DNA from: Pseudophaeobacter profundi
GTDB taxonomy: Bacteria > Pseudomonadota > Alphaproteobacteria > Rhodobacterales > Rhodobacteraceae
Reading direction: 5' to 3'
Length of the DNA stretch: 64,000 nucleotides
NCBI RefSeq assembly: GCF_029697505.1
Contig: NZ_JARJEF010000003.1
Span: forward strand, 124,001 to 188,000
Position numbers and translations under genes: made by a program. Shown here one piece after another: positions 20,449 to 29,604 of the stretch (the stretch's first letter is position 1; each line of letters begins with the position of its first letter). Below the pieces are notes generated by a model, which did no database searches, was not told where the DNA came from, and saw nothing but the letters and a program-made list of their open reading frames with translations.

Positions 20449-20454
20449 TCATTT

Positions 20455-21630
20455 TCAAAGACGCTCGATCGCCAGGGCAATCCCCTGACCGCCACCAATA
20501 CACATGGTGATCAAAGCCTTCGACCCACCAGTGCGCTCCAGTTCATATAGCGCTTTCAAGGTGATGATTGCGCCAGTGGCGCCAACAGGATGGCCCAACG
20601 CAATGGCGCCGCCATTGGGGTTCACCTTTGCCGGATCCAGCCCCAGCTCCTTGTTCACCGCCAGCGCCTGCGAGGCAAAGGCCTCGTTGCTCTCGACAAC
20701 ATCGAAATCGCCCGCCTTCAGGCCGGTCTTGGCCAGCAGATTCTGCACCGCCGGAACCGGGCCAATGCCCATAACCTCTGGGCGCACCCCGGCATGGGCA
20801 TAGCCCAGAATCCGTGCCTTGGGTTTCAGACCGGCCTTTTCGGCCGCCTCAGCCCGTGCCAACACCAGCGCCGCGGCGCCATCGTTGATGCCGCTGGCAT
20901 TGCCGGCCGTGACGCGTCCGTCTTTTTGGAACACCGCCCGTAGCCCCGCCAGCGCCTCAAGCGAGGTTGCCTTGGGGTGCTCGTCCACCTCAAAGGGCAC
21001 CATGTCGCGCTTGACCTTGACCTCGATCGGCGTGATCTGGCTGTTGAAATGGCCCGCAGCGATTGCGGCCGCCGCGCGGGTCTGGCTGGCGAGGGCAAAT
21101 TCATCCATCTGTTCGCGGGTGATGTCATGCTCATCTGCAACGTTTTCTGCCGTCACCCCCATGTGGCCGGTGCCAAAGGGACAGTTCAGCGCGCCCAGCA
21201 TCATATCAAGCGATTTGACATCACCCATCTTGGCGCCCCAGCGCTGCTGCTGCATGATAAAGGGGCTGCGCGACATGTTTTCCGCCCCCCCGGCCAAGGC
21301 GAATTCCGCATCCTTCAGCATCAGCGATTGAATGCCGGAAACCAGCGCCTGCGCGCCCGATCCACACAGACGATTCACATTCATCGCCGGGGTGCCATGG
21401 GGCACGCCGGCCTGCATCGCGGCAACGCGACTCAGATACATATCGCGTGGTTCGGTATTGATCACATGACCAAAGACCACATGGCCAATCTGCGCGGGGT
21501 CGACGCCAGAGCGCTGCATCGCTGTTTTGGATACAGCCGCAGCCAGATCAATAGGGGCCGTATTGGCCAGCGCCCCGCCAAAGGTGCCAATTGCGGTGCG
21601 GGCACCATCCAGGATGACAATATCAGTCAT
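20455..21630 (-). CDS. acetyl-CoA C-acyltransferase (thiolase)
   Basis: A 391-residue thiolase. The catalytic residues are C89 in NRLCGSGAQ, H347 in ALGHPVGATG and C377 in CIGGGQG. GAENMSRSP and the loop region match the acetyl-CoA acetyltransferase / 3-ketoacyl-CoA thiolase group (BktB-like). It could act in beta-oxidation or in acetoacetyl-CoA formation for PHB; the sequence does not separate these. It is divergent from the XRE-cupin regulator, whose start lies 125 bases away. Confidence 0.93.
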   Translation of the reverse strand: MTDIVILDGARTAIGTFGGALANTAPIDLAAAVSKTAMQRSGVDPAQIGHVVFGHVINTEPRDMYLSRVAAMQAGVPHGTPAMNVNRLCGSGAQALVSGIQSLMLKDAEFALAGGAENMSRSPFIMQQQRWGAKMGDVKSLDMMLGALNCPFGTGHMGVTAENVADEHDITREQMDEFALASQTRAAAAIAAGHFNSQITPIEVKVKRDMVPFEVDEHPKATSLEALAGLRAVFQKDGRVTAGNASGINDGAAALVLARAEAAEKAGLKPKARILGYAHAGVRPEVMGIGPVPAVQNLLAKTGLKAGDFDVVESNEAFASQALAVNKELGLDPAKVNPNGGAIALGHPVGATGAIITLKALYELERTGGSKALITMCIGGGQGIALAIERL

Positions 21631-21754
21631 GGTTTTTTTCTCCTCAAAGGTCTGTTGCGCCCATTATGCAGCCGCAGCATCGCCCTGTCTGCCCCCTTGA
21701 TCTGTGAACGTCCCGTCATTGACAAAAGAGCGCAGACCCCGCAGGACATCTGTT

Positions 21755-22321
21755 ATGACGGAACATACAGACGATATCCTGACCCTGCTGCCTGCCCGCC
21801 TGAAAGAGGCCCGCCGCGCCAAGGGGCTTTCGCTTGAGGCGGTGGCCAATCTCTCCGGCGTCAGCCGCTCGATGGTCAGCCAGATCGAACGTGGCGAAAG
21901 CAGCCCAACCATTGCCACACTGTGGAATCTGACCCGCGCCCTGCAGGTGGATTTTGCCGGCCTATTGGAAGCCGGCGACATGCAAGACCGGATCGAGGTG
22001 CTGCGCGCTGTCGATGTTCCGAAGATCGAAAACATCGGGGAAGGCTGCCGCATTCGCATCCTGTCCCCCCCGGAAGAGGCCGGCGGGCATGAGGTCTATG
22101 ACATCCGCTTTGACAAGGGTGGCGCCCTCAACAGTGCCCCACACACCCGTGGCGCACTAGAACAGCTGACCGTGCTGGAAGGTGAAATCACAGTGACCTC
22201 TGGCAGCGCGTCAGACCATTTGCACGCAGGCGATACCGCCCGTTACGCAGGCGATGTGCCCCATGCAATCACCGCCCCTGATGGGCCCGCGCGGGTATTT
22301 CTGATTGTGAAAGATGCCTGA
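21755..22321 (+). CDS. XRE-family regulator with C-terminal cupin domain
   Basis: A 188-residue regulator. Residues about 12-66 form an HTH_XRE domain (LKEARRAKGLSLEAVANLSG, MVSQIERGESSPTIATLW), and the C-terminal half is a cupin with HTRGALEQLTVLEGEITV and GDTARYAGDVPHAI. Such proteins sense small ligands and often control nearby amino-acid or aldehyde metabolism genes. The start at 21755 is chosen over 21704 because gcagga precedes it. It lies divergent to the thiolase and upstream of kbl-tdh, either of which it may control. Confidence 0.9.
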   Translation: MTEHTDDILTLLPARLKEARRAKGLSLEAVANLSGVSRSMVSQIERGESSPTIATLWNLTRALQVDFAGLLEAGDMQDRIEVLRAVDVPKIENIGEGCRIRILSPPEEAGGHEVYDIRFDKGGALNSAPHTRGALEQLTVLEGEITVTSGSASDHLHAGDTARYAGDVPHAITAPDGPARVFLIVKDA

Positions 22322-22497
22322 TTTCAAATCCTGACAGGACGGTTTTCTAATCGTCCCGTGAGACATCGGCGGCCGGGTGATTTGAAACCCACCCGCCAGA
22401 TCCTTTGCAATATAGCGCAGCAACTCCACCTTGGTGCGGACTGTCAGGCCCTGTATTGCAATGCGCCCGCGCCATGGTGGGGGCGGTTCTCTCCATG

Positions 22498-22523
22498 AAA
22501 AATCCATCTTCACGGATTTTTTT
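22498..22523 (+). terminator. weak terminator between the XRE-cupin gene and kbl
   Basis: AAAAATCC (22498-22505) pairs with GGATTTTT (22514-22521) around an 8-base loop and ends in T residues. The stem is AT-rich, so only modest strength is expected. Confidence 0.4.
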
Positions 22524-22601
22524 CCGAGATAGTGAAATCTTCTATTTGGGAATCAAATCCGTTATGGTAGATGCAATTCCATGGATAAGGAGTTTCCCGC
22601 T

Positions 22602-23789
22602 ATGAGCACTGCATTTCTGAACGATATCTCTGAAACGCTGGCCCAGATTGAGGCCGACGGCCTGTACAAGCGGGAACGAATGATCACCTCCCCACAGGGG
22701 GGCGAAATCACGGTGGGTGACCGTCAGGTGATCAACCTCTGTGCCAACAACTACCTGGGGCTGGCCGATCACCCCGATCTGATTGCCGCCGCGCGTGGGG
22801 TGATGGATGACAAGGGCTTTGGCATGGCCTCGGTCCGCTTTATCTGCGGCACCCAGGATATCCACCGTGAGCTGGAGCAACGCCTGGCAAAATTCCTGAA
22901 CAAGGATGACGCCATTCTGTTTGCCGCCTGCTTTGATGCCAACGGTGGCTTGTTCGAACCGCTCTTGGGGCCAGAAGATGCAATTATCTCTGACAGTCTA
23001 AACCATGCGTCGATCATCGACGGGGTGCGCCTGTGCAAGGCGAAACGCTATCGCTACCTCAACAGCGACATGAACGACCTGGAGGCCTGGCTGAAACAGG
23101 CCCGCGCAGATGGCGCGCGTCATATCATGATTGCAACCGACGGGGTATTCTCGATGGATGGCTATCTGGCCAAGCTGCCGGAAATCCGCGCCCTGGCGGA
23201 TAAATATGACGCCGTGGTGATGGTGGATGACTGCCACGCCACCGGGTTCATGGGGCCAAATGGCGCTGGCACGCCGGATCATGCGGGGGTGGATGTGGAT
23301 ATCCTCACCGGGACATTGGGCAAAGCACTTGGGGGGGCCATTGGCGGTTATATCGCCGGGCCGCAGCCAGTGATCGACCTGCTGCGGCAGCGGGCGCGGC
23401 CCTATTTGTTCTCCAATTCGCTGCCGCCCTCTATCGTTGCTGCCGGGATCGAGGCCATTCGCCTTGTCGAGGAAGGCGCAGATCTGCGCACACAGCTATT
23501 TGAAAACACAAAGTTCTGGCGCGCAGGTCTGACCGATCTGGGGTTTGATCTGCTGCCGGGCGAACACCCCATTGTGCCGGTGATGTTGGGCGAGGCGCAA
23601 CTGGCGCAGGACATGGCCGCGCGCCTGTTTGATGAAGGCGTCTTTGTCTCGGGCTTTTTCTTTCCGGTGGTGCCACGCGGGCAGGCCCGCATCCGTACAC
23701 AGATGAGTGCCGCCCTAACACGCCCGGAACTGGAGCGTGCCCTCGCTGCCTTTGGCAAGGTAGGTCGCGCATTAGGGGTGATCTCATGA
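22602..23789 (+). CDS. kbl: 2-amino-3-ketobutyrate CoA ligase (glycine C-acetyltransferase)
   Basis: A 395-residue PLP enzyme of the alpha-oxoamine synthase family. It cleaves 2-amino-3-oxobutyrate with CoA to glycine and acetyl-CoA, the second step of threonine breakdown by the TDH route. K241 in [10 protein letters not shown] is the PLP lysine, and [10 protein letters not shown] (207-216) holds the aspartate and histidine that contact the cofactor. The start at 22602 follows AAGGAG by 9 bases; the frame runs upstream to 22581. Its TGA overlaps the tdh ATG (ATGA), so the two enzymes are coupled. Confidence 0.97.
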   Translation: MSTAFLNDISETLAQIEADGLYKRERMITSPQGGEITVGDRQVINLCANNYLGLADHPDLIAAARGVMDDKGFGMASVRFICGTQDIHRELEQRLAKFLNKDDAILFAACFDANGGLFEPLLGPEDAIISDSLNHASIIDGVRLCKAKRYRYLNSDMNDLEAWLKQARADGARHIMIATDGVFSMDGYLAKLPEIRALADKYDAVVMVDDCHATGFMGPNGAGTPDHAGVDVDILTGTLGKALGGAIGGYIAGPQPVIDLLRQRARPYLFSNSLPPSIVAAGIEAIRLVEEGADLRTQLFENTKFWRAGLTDLGFDLLPGEHPIVPVMLGEAQLAQDMAARLFDEGVFVSGFFFPVVPRGQARIRTQMSAALTRPELERALAAFGKVGRALGVIS

Positions 23790-24838
23790 CAGTTTGGGCC
23801 AAGCCGAACACCATGATCGCGCTAGAAAAATCCCGGCCCGAAGAAGGCCTGTGGAAGGTGCAGGCACCGGTGCCGGAAATCGGCCCCGATGAGGTGCTGA
23901 TCAAGGTGAACAAAACCGGTATCTGCGGCACCGATGTCCATATCTGGAACTGGGATGCCTGGGCGCAGAAAACCGTGCCCGTACCACTGATCACCGGCCA
24001 TGAATTTGCCGGCGAAATCGTCGAACTTGGCCGCAATGTCACCGATCTGGAGATTGGCCAGCGCTGCAGCGGCGAGGGGCATCTGATTGGCAAACACTCC
24101 CGCCAGAGCCGGGCCGGCAAGTTCCATCTGGACCCCGAAACCCGTGGCATCGGCGTCAACGAACAGGGAGCCTTTGCCCAGTATCTGGCCCTGCCGGCCT
24201 TTAACGTGGTGCCGCTGCCGGATGACATCCCGGATGACATCGGTGCCATTCTCGACCCGCTTGGCAATGCAGTGCATACCGCGCTCAGCTTTGATCTGGT
24301 GGGCGAGGACGTATTGATCACCGGCGCAGGCCCGATCGGTATCATGGCGGCAGCCGTGGCGCGCCACGCTGGTGCCCGCCATGTGGCCATCACCGATGTA
24401 AACCCCGGTCGACTGGCGCTGGCTGCCAAGGTCGCAAATGTGCGGCCCGTGAATGTCGCGACGGAAGACCTGAACGATGTAATTGCCGAACTTGGCATGC
24501 GCCAGGGTTTTGACGTCGGGCTGGAAATGTCTGGCAACCAGGCCGCGCTGGATCAGATGATCGAAGCCCTGGTGATGGGGGGCCGTATCGCGCTCTTGGG
24601 GATTCCGCCGGGCAAATCCCCCGTCGACTGGAGCCGGATTGTCTTTAAGGCGATCACCCTGAAAGGGGTCTATGGCCGTGAAATTTTTGAAACCTGGTAC
24701 AAGATGATTGCCATGTTGCAAAACGGGCTGGATGTCAGCGCGGTCATCACCCATCGGTTTGGGGTTGAAGACTTTGCCAAGGGGTTTGCCGCGATGAAAT
24801 CAGGCAACAGCGGCAAGGTGGTGCTGGACTGGTGCTAA
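23786..24838 (+). CDS. tdh: L-threonine 3-dehydrogenase, lacking the structural zinc site
   Basis: A 350-residue zinc-dependent medium-chain dehydrogenase that oxidises L-threonine to 2-amino-3-oxobutyrate for Kbl. Catalytic zinc residues are C47 ([11 protein letters not shown]) and H72-E73 (TGHEFAGEI). The NAD-binding motif is [20 protein letters not shown], and LEMSGN and GIYGREMFETWYK-like sequence ([13 protein letters not shown]) are typical of TDH. The lobe that in E. coli carries four structural-zinc cysteines reads [19 protein letters not shown]: the cysteines are replaced by G102, S105, S108 and D116. The enzyme otherwise appears intact, so I infer a functional TDH with only the catalytic zinc. 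It is co-translated with kbl. Confidence 0.96.
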   Translation: MTVWAKPNTMIALEKSRPEEGLWKVQAPVPEIGPDEVLIKVNKTGICGTDVHIWNWDAWAQKTVPVPLITGHEFAGEIVELGRNVTDLEIGQRCSGEGHLIGKHSRQSRAGKFHLDPETRGIGVNEQGAFAQYLALPAFNVVPLPDDIPDDIGAILDPLGNAVHTALSFDLVGEDVLITGAGPIGIMAAAVARHAGARHVAITDVNPGRLALAAKVANVRPVNVATEDLNDVIAELGMRQGFDVGLEMSGNQAALDQMIEALVMGGRIALLGIPPGKSPVDWSRIVFKAITLKGVYGREIFETWYKMIAMLQNGLDVSAVITHRFGVEDFAKGFAAMKSGNSGKVVLDWC

Positions 24839-25150
24839 ACCGAAACGAGAGCATGTTGCGCAAAAGCGAGCACCGGTTTTGCGCAACGAATACATGCAAG
24901 ATCAACCAAAGCGCGCCAACTACATGCAAAGACGCGAACGCGACAGGGGCAACACAATCAGTAGTGATCAGCGACCGTACAATAAATCAAAGCCTTGCAG
25001 CCATATCGCCACTTGTTACCACGGCAGCACAGGACCTCTGTAACTTCTTAACCGTTCAGGCTGCCACCAGGTCGCCGATCACTGGTTCAACCTAACCGGG
25101 TTTTCGTTATCAAAAAGTTCACATGCAGCACATTCCGGGGCTTTGCCTCG
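24839..25150. other. 312-base gene-free region after tdh
   Basis: Holds the palindromic repeat at 24851-24897 and otherwise AT-richer sequence with no credible frame. A frame of 87 codons (24832-25095) begins inside the tdh stop and has no recognisable product or Shine-Dalgarno site. Confidence 0.6.
24851..24897. repeat. nested palindromic intergenic repeat
   Basis: Inner arms GTTGCGCAAAA (24855-24865) and TTTTGCGCAAC (24877-24887) are perfectly complementary over 11 bases. Outer arms GCATG (24851-24855) and CATGC (24893-24897) also pair. From memory this resembles a palindromic element common between genes in rhizobia and related alphaproteobacteria (GCATG-TTGCGCAAAA-loop-TTTTGCGCAA). It may act as the tdh transcript end, though no T tract follows. 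Confidence 0.6.
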
Positions 25151-25882
25151 TTACTCTGCCAGCAACGGCCTGCGCCCCGCCTCCTCCAGCACCCAGGACT
25201 TGCGGCCTTCAAAAACCGCCGCTGTCAGCTGACGACCAAATCCGGCACCTGAATCCAGATTAACCCGATTGCCGTGATGTTCGGGGGCGGCCACCTGGGT
25301 GTGGCCATGCACTACAAGCCAGGGGTGCGCCCCCTGATATTCCAGAAATTCCTGCCGGATCCAGATCTTGTCATTCTGGATCTGTTCTTGCAGCGCCACG
25401 CCGGGGCGAATGCCGGCATGAACGCACAATAGTTCACCCTCTTGGTGGTAATCTGGCAGTGCCGCCAGAAAGGCGCGGTGGTGATCCGGAACAGCCTGCC
25501 GCGCCTCGGCATGCACCTCATGGATCCGGCGGCGTTCGCCGACCTCAACCCCATAAGACCCTAGCGTCTCTTCCCCGCCGATGCGCGCATGCAGCCAGTC
25601 GTAGCCGACCAACAAACGGTCATCAGTGCGCGGGTAGTCCTCGAGGAACATTGAAAACATCCGGTCATGATTGCCCAGCAGGCAGACCCAGTTGCGTCCA
25701 GCGGCCATGCCCTGCGCCAGAATATCAATCACGCCATGCGAATCTGGCCCGCGATCAACATAATCCCCCAGAAACACCACCCGTGCGTCCGGCCCGCCGT
25801 CTGCCACGATCCGCGCCAGGGCGGTCTCCAGCATATCGCGTTGGCCGTGGATATCACCAATTGCGTAGATCGGTTGGGTCAT
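25151..25882 (-). CDS. metallophosphoesterase (serine/threonine protein phosphatase-like)
   Basis: A 243-residue calcineurin-type phosphoesterase with the full metal-binding set: GDIHG at 8-12, GDYVDRG near 39-45, GNHDRM near 70-75, a central histidine in CVHAGIRPG, and VVHGHT near the C-terminus. This is the PrpA/ApaH-like short bacterial group acting on phosphoproteins or dinucleotides. The substrate is not predictable. It is monocistronic and divergent from the repeat-membrane protein gene, with 156 bases between the two starts. Confidence 0.93.
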   Translation of the reverse strand: MTQPIYAIGDIHGQRDMLETALARIVADGGPDARVVFLGDYVDRGPDSHGVIDILAQGMAAGRNWVCLLGNHDRMFSMFLEDYPRTDDRLLVGYDWLHARIGGEETLGSYGVEVGERRRIHEVHAEARQAVPDHHRAFLAALPDYHQEGELLCVHAGIRPGVALQEQIQNDKIWIRQEFLEYQGAHPWLVVHGHTQVAAPEHHGNRVNLDSGAGFGRQLTAAVFEGRKSWVLEEAGRRPLLAE

Positions 25883-26038
25883 GGGGCATCTCCTTGGCTC
25901 AGTTGCGCAATTGATGACCCAAGCCGCCGCACATCACAAGGGCAGAGGTCAGGCAAAGCCATAGGAGTCCCCACAGAGGCGCGCTTGCCTCGCCGCGATG
26001 CAGATCCTAGGCTTGCAACCATTGGTTAAGGGGATTTC

Positions 26039-27787
26039 ATGCGCAACATTCGGACATGGGCGGATATTGAGGCGGCGCGCGCGGCTGGAGAGCTGACCTC
26101 GGCTGAGGAGAAGTTGATTGATGGCTGCCTGACTGGCACGGGCTGCGTGTTAAGTGACGGCACTCGGCCCACAGCCCCCAGCGATGCCCGTACGATCCAC
26201 GCCGACCTGCTGCGCTACCTGATCACCGGCGGCGGTGACGGCTGCGTGGTGCATGATCTGGGCGTGCAGCTGGCGGGGGCCTATGTGCCGGAGGTGCTGG
26301 ACCTTGATTATGCCCGCGCAAAAGGCACCACTAATTTAGACCACTGCTATTTTGAACAAAATATCTATGCGCAGTACTGCCACTTCAACACGCTGAGCCT
26401 GCAAGGCAGCGCCCTGCAACAGGGATTAACCGCCCAGGGTGCTGTGATTGTTGGCAATGTCTTTCTACGCGAGGGATTCTCGGCCAAAGGCCGCGTTGCC
26501 TTCAACAGCGCAAAAATCGGCGGGCAGCTCAACTGCACGGGAGGGCAGATAGAGGTGACCGAGGGCGACGCCCTCAACGCACAAGGTGCGCAGGTCACGG
26601 GCAATGTCTTTCTCATCGAAGGATTCTTGGCCAAGGGCCGCGTGGACTTTGCCGGCGCAAAAATCACTGGACAGCTTGCCTGTGTGGGAGGACGGTTTCA
26701 TACCGAAAAGGGTGCAGCCCTTCGGCTACAAGACACACAGGCTGCGTATTTTTTCTGGAGTGATGTCACGGAAATTTCCGGTGGGCTCGACCTGACTGGC
26801 GCGCATTTTGACAGCTTAGTCGATGACCCTGAAAGCTGGGAGAGGGTCAACGACCTATCCCTTGTTGGCCTGACCTATACCCATATCACCAATCCCGGCG
26901 ATACAGCAAAACGGCTAGAATGGCTGGGTAAGGGCGATACGGGCAATGGTGAATTCTCGCCGCAACCCTACACGCAACTGGCCAAGGTGCTGCGCGACAT
27001 GGGGCATGACCGTGACGCGCGCGCAGTACTGGTGGAAGGCGAAGTTCGGCACCGGCGCAGTGAATGGCATGAGATAGAAAAACGGCGTGCAGAACGCTGG
27101 GCACTAAGACGATTCTTGAAATCCTCGAACCAGAAAAACAGGGATATCTATGTTGAGAGCGAAGCGAGTGATCAACGTAAACAGCTAGTTGATCGTTTCC
27201 AGCGCATTTGCCTTGATGCCGCCAAGGATCACCCCAATCGGCCATCGGACGCGCAGTTGGAACTGGCGCGGGCGGGATTGCGGCTGGATTTGCAGTGGTT
27301 CAATGCCAAGGACAAGCTACGCATTTGGTGGTTAAAGGCCAAAAGTTATGGGCTGAACAAACTGGTTGGCTATGGCTACAAGCCTTTCAATAGCCTTTGG
27401 GCTTTGGTTGTCTTGGTACTGCTCGCTGCTGGCCTGTCACACATGGCCTGGCAGCGCGGGGATTTTGCGCCGAATTCCGATGTCATTTTATCCACCACAG
27501 AGTGGCAAACTCTGGCAGAGGATGAAACGGTTTCAAATCCGGCCCGTAAGTGGTCTGACAAACACGGCAAGGGGCGGGATTATGAGACATTCTATCCGCT
27601 CGCCTATGGATTTGACGTAGTAGTTCCCATCGTCAACATCGGGCAAGAGGCCGCCTGGGCGCCCTCAACCACGCGGGGGCCTTGGGGTTGGACCCTGTGG
27701 TGGATGCGCTGGCTTTTCACCGTGTTTGGCTGGATCGTCACCGCCCTGGGCGCGGCGGCGATTGCTGGGGTTATTCGGCGGGAATAA
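26039..27787 (+). CDS. unrecognised protein: beta-helix-like repeats plus C-terminal membrane segments
   Basis: A 582-residue protein I do not recognise by function. Residues about 100-260 look like a right-handed repeat solenoid. Two adjacent 49-residue units (130-178 and 179-227) share the pattern L-AQGA-GNVFL-EGF-AKGRV-F-AKI-GQL-C-GG. Residues 305-440 are charged and helical, with alternating Arg/Lys-rich stretches (RHRRSEWHEIEKRRAERWALRR). The C-terminus has a hydrophobic helix at about 451-470 and another at 556-579, with a roughly 85-residue segment between them. A similar layout occurs in proteins loosely labelled membrane-associated oxidoreductase, but no cofactor motif is visible. 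A good aagggg lies before the ATG. The gene stands alone with a strong terminator. Confidence 0.8.
   Translation: MRNIRTWADIEAARAAGELTSAEEKLIDGCLTGTGCVLSDGTRPTAPSDARTIHADLLRYLITGGGDGCVVHDLGVQLAGAYVPEVLDLDYARAKGTTNLDHCYFEQNIYAQYCHFNTLSLQGSALQQGLTAQGAVIVGNVFLREGFSAKGRVAFNSAKIGGQLNCTGGQIEVTEGDALNAQGAQVTGNVFLIEGFLAKGRVDFAGAKITGQLACVGGRFHTEKGAALRLQDTQAAYFFWSDVTEISGGLDLTGAHFDSLVDDPESWERVNDLSLVGLTYTHITNPGDTAKRLEWLGKGDTGNGEFSPQPYTQLAKVLRDMGHDRDARAVLVEGEVRHRRSEWHEIEKRRAERWALRRFLKSSNQKNRDIYVESEASDQRKQLVDRFQRICLDAAKDHPNRPSDAQLELARAGLRLDLQWFNAKDKLRIWWLKAKSYGLNKLVGYGYKPFNSLWALVVLVLLAAGLSHMAWQRGDFAPNSDVILSTTEWQTLAEDETVSNPARKWSDKHGKGRDYETFYPLAYGFDVVVPIVNIGQEAAWAPSTTRGPWGWTLWWMRWLFTVFGWIVTALGAAAIAGVIRRE
26426..26719 (+). 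repeat. two tandem 147-base coding repeats
   Basis: Units 26426-26572 and 26573-26719 encode the two 49-residue repeats of the preceding protein. They share long blocks such as GGCAATGTCTTTCT and GGCCAA-GGCCGCGT, pointing to internal duplication. Confidence 0.75.
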
Positions 27788-27797
27788 CAACAGACAT

Positions 27798-27838
27798 GAA
27801 AAAGCCGCCGGGGGGTCCTTCCGGCGGCTTTCTTTTTT
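27798..27838. terminator. strong bidirectional terminator between the repeat-membrane gene and serA
   Basis: Perfect 10-bp arms AAGCCGCCGG (27802-27811) and CCGGCGGCTT (27821-27830). They are followed on the plus strand by TCTTTTTTCG and on the minus strand by TTTTCATG, serving the two convergent genes. Confidence 0.9.
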
Positions 27839-27852
27839 CGCGTTAGCCTTGA

Positions 27853-29448
27853 TCAGGCGACATCAAAGGTCAGCGGTTTGATCTGGTTGAACAGATCGCT
27901 TTCGGCCAGTTTGGCGCGGGCTTCGGCGGGGACGACGTCGTCCACGTAAAGCAGCGCAATGGCCTCACCACCGGCTTCGGCACGGCCCAGGGTAAAGTTG
28001 GCAATGTTGACGCCATGCTCACCCATGGTCTGACCCAGGGTGCCGATGATGCCGGGCACGTCGTTGTTGGTGGTGTAGAGCATATGTGCGCCCACCTCGG
28101 CGTCGATATTGATACCCTTGATCTGGATGAAACGTGGCTTGCCATCCGAGAACACTGTACCCGCAACCGAGCGCTCGCGCTTATCGGTTACTGCTGTCAC
28201 CTTGATGTAGCCATCAAAGGCTCCGGTTTTGTCCTGGTTGGTGGTCGAGATCTGAATGCCACGTTCCTTGGCCACAACAGGGGCCGAGACCATGTTCACA
28301 TCCGGGTTCACCTTTTTCATGATGCCCGCAACCACCGCACAATTCAGCGCCTCCAGGTTCATATCCGCAGCAACACCATCATAGAGAATGTTGATAGCCT
28401 TGATGGGCTCATCCGTCATCTGCCCCACAAAAGAGCCAAGATGTTCAGCCAGTTTGATCCAGGGGCCCATGACCTTGGCCTCTTCGGCCGTTACGCTGGG
28501 CATGTTCAGCGCATTTTCCACCGCACCGGTCAGCAGATAGTTCGACATCTGTTCAGCCACCTGCAGGGCGACGTTTTCCTGCGCTTCAGAGGTGGCGGCC
28601 CCCAGATGCGGCGTGCAGACCACGTTGGGCAGTTTGAACAGGGCATTTTCCTTGGCGGGCTCTTCAGAGAACACATCAAAGGCGGCACCGGCAACATGGC
28701 CAGATTTCAGCGCCTCGGCCAGGGCCTCTTCGTCCACCAGACCACCACGGGCACAGTTGATGATGCGCACGCCTTTCTTGGTCTTGGACAGGTTTTCACG
28801 GCTCAGGATATTGGCGGTGGCATCGGTAAAGGGCACGTGCAGGGTGATGAAATCGGCGCGTTCCAGCAGGTCGTCCAGCTCTACCTTTTCAACGCCCATC
28901 TTGTCGGCTTTTTCCTGACCCAGGAAGGGGTCATAGGCAACGACCTTCATCTTCAGCCCACGGGCGCGGTCACAAACGATGCCACCGATATTGCCGGCGC
29001 CAATAACGCCCAGGGTTTTATTGGTCAGCTCGGTGCCCATGAATTTGGACTTTTCCCATTTGCCGGCATGGGTCGAGGCAGAGGCCTCGGGGATCTGGCG
29101 CGCCACGGCAAACATCATGGCGATGGCATGTTCGGCGGTAGTGATCATGTTGCCAAAAGGCGTGTTCATCACGATCACACCTTTTTTCGACGCGGCTTCC
29201 TTGTCGATGTTGTCGGTGCCGATGCCTGCGCGGCCGATGACCTTGAGGTTGGGCGCATTGGCGAGGATCTTTTCCGTCACCTTGGTGGCCGAACGGATGG
29301 CAAGACCATCATACTGACCGATCACTTCGGCCAGCTTGTCCTTGTCTTTGCCCAGATCGGGCTGAAAATCCACGTCGATGCCGCGATCCCGAAAGATCTG
29401 AACAGCCGCTTCGGAGAGTTTGTCGGAGATAAGTACCTTGGGAGCCAT
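27853..29448 (-). CDS. serA: D-3-phosphoglycerate dehydrogenase
   Basis: A 531-residue enzyme for the first committed step of serine synthesis (3-phosphoglycerate to 3-phosphohydroxypyruvate, NAD-linked). It has the long form layout: substrate/nucleotide-binding domains (NAD motif LGVIGAGNIGGIVCDRA near 145-160; catalytic His in TPHLGAATSEAQENVA), an intervening allosteric-substrate-binding domain, and a C-terminal ACT domain (HMLYTTNNDVPGIIGTLGQ). The frame is open to 29556, but the family start MAPKVLISDKL at 29448 has aaagga before it. It lies downstream of serC on the same strand, 156 bases away. Confidence 0.97.
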   Translation of the reverse strand: MAPKVLISDKLSEAAVQIFRDRGIDVDFQPDLGKDKDKLAEVIGQYDGLAIRSATKVTEKILANAPNLKVIGRAGIGTDNIDKEAASKKGVIVMNTPFGNMITTAEHAIAMMFAVARQIPEASASTHAGKWEKSKFMGTELTNKTLGVIGAGNIGGIVCDRARGLKMKVVAYDPFLGQEKADKMGVEKVELDDLLERADFITLHVPFTDATANILSRENLSKTKKGVRIINCARGGLVDEEALAEALKSGHVAGAAFDVFSEEPAKENALFKLPNVVCTPHLGAATSEAQENVALQVAEQMSNYLLTGAVENALNMPSVTAEEAKVMGPWIKLAEHLGSFVGQMTDEPIKAINILYDGVAADMNLEALNCAVVAGIMKKVNPDVNMVSAPVVAKERGIQISTTNQDKTGAFDGYIKVTAVTDKRERSVAGTVFSDGKPRFIQIKGINIDAEVGAHMLYTTNNDVPGIIGTLGQTMGEHGVNIANFTLGRAEAGGEAIALLYVDDVVPAEARAKLAESDLFNQIKPLTFDVA

Positions 29449-29499
29449 TTTTGGAGGTCCTTTGAATATCGGGGGCCGGACCTGCGCTAGGGCAGCGAC

Positions 29500-29595
29500 C
29501 GACAGAGGGAGGGGGCAAAGCGCCCGCCCGTCAAACCAAAGGTTTGCCTTCGGCAAAACGGGGCGGTTGGGCGCTGCCCGGCCTATCGGCCGGGC
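29500..29595 (-). repeat. stem-loops in the serC-serA intercistronic region
   Basis: The interval contains CCCGGCC-tatc-GGCCGGG (about 29578-29592) and complementary ccaaaggtttgcc / ggcaaaacggggcgg segments. They could stabilise or partly terminate the serC transcript before serA. No T tract follows. Confidence 0.45.
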
Positions 29596-29604
29596 AAAAA
29601 CACT

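Noticed and set aside
28015-29490. A 491-codon plus-strand frame opposite serA
   Set aside because: Antisense shadow of serA with no Shine-Dalgarno and no recognisable domains.
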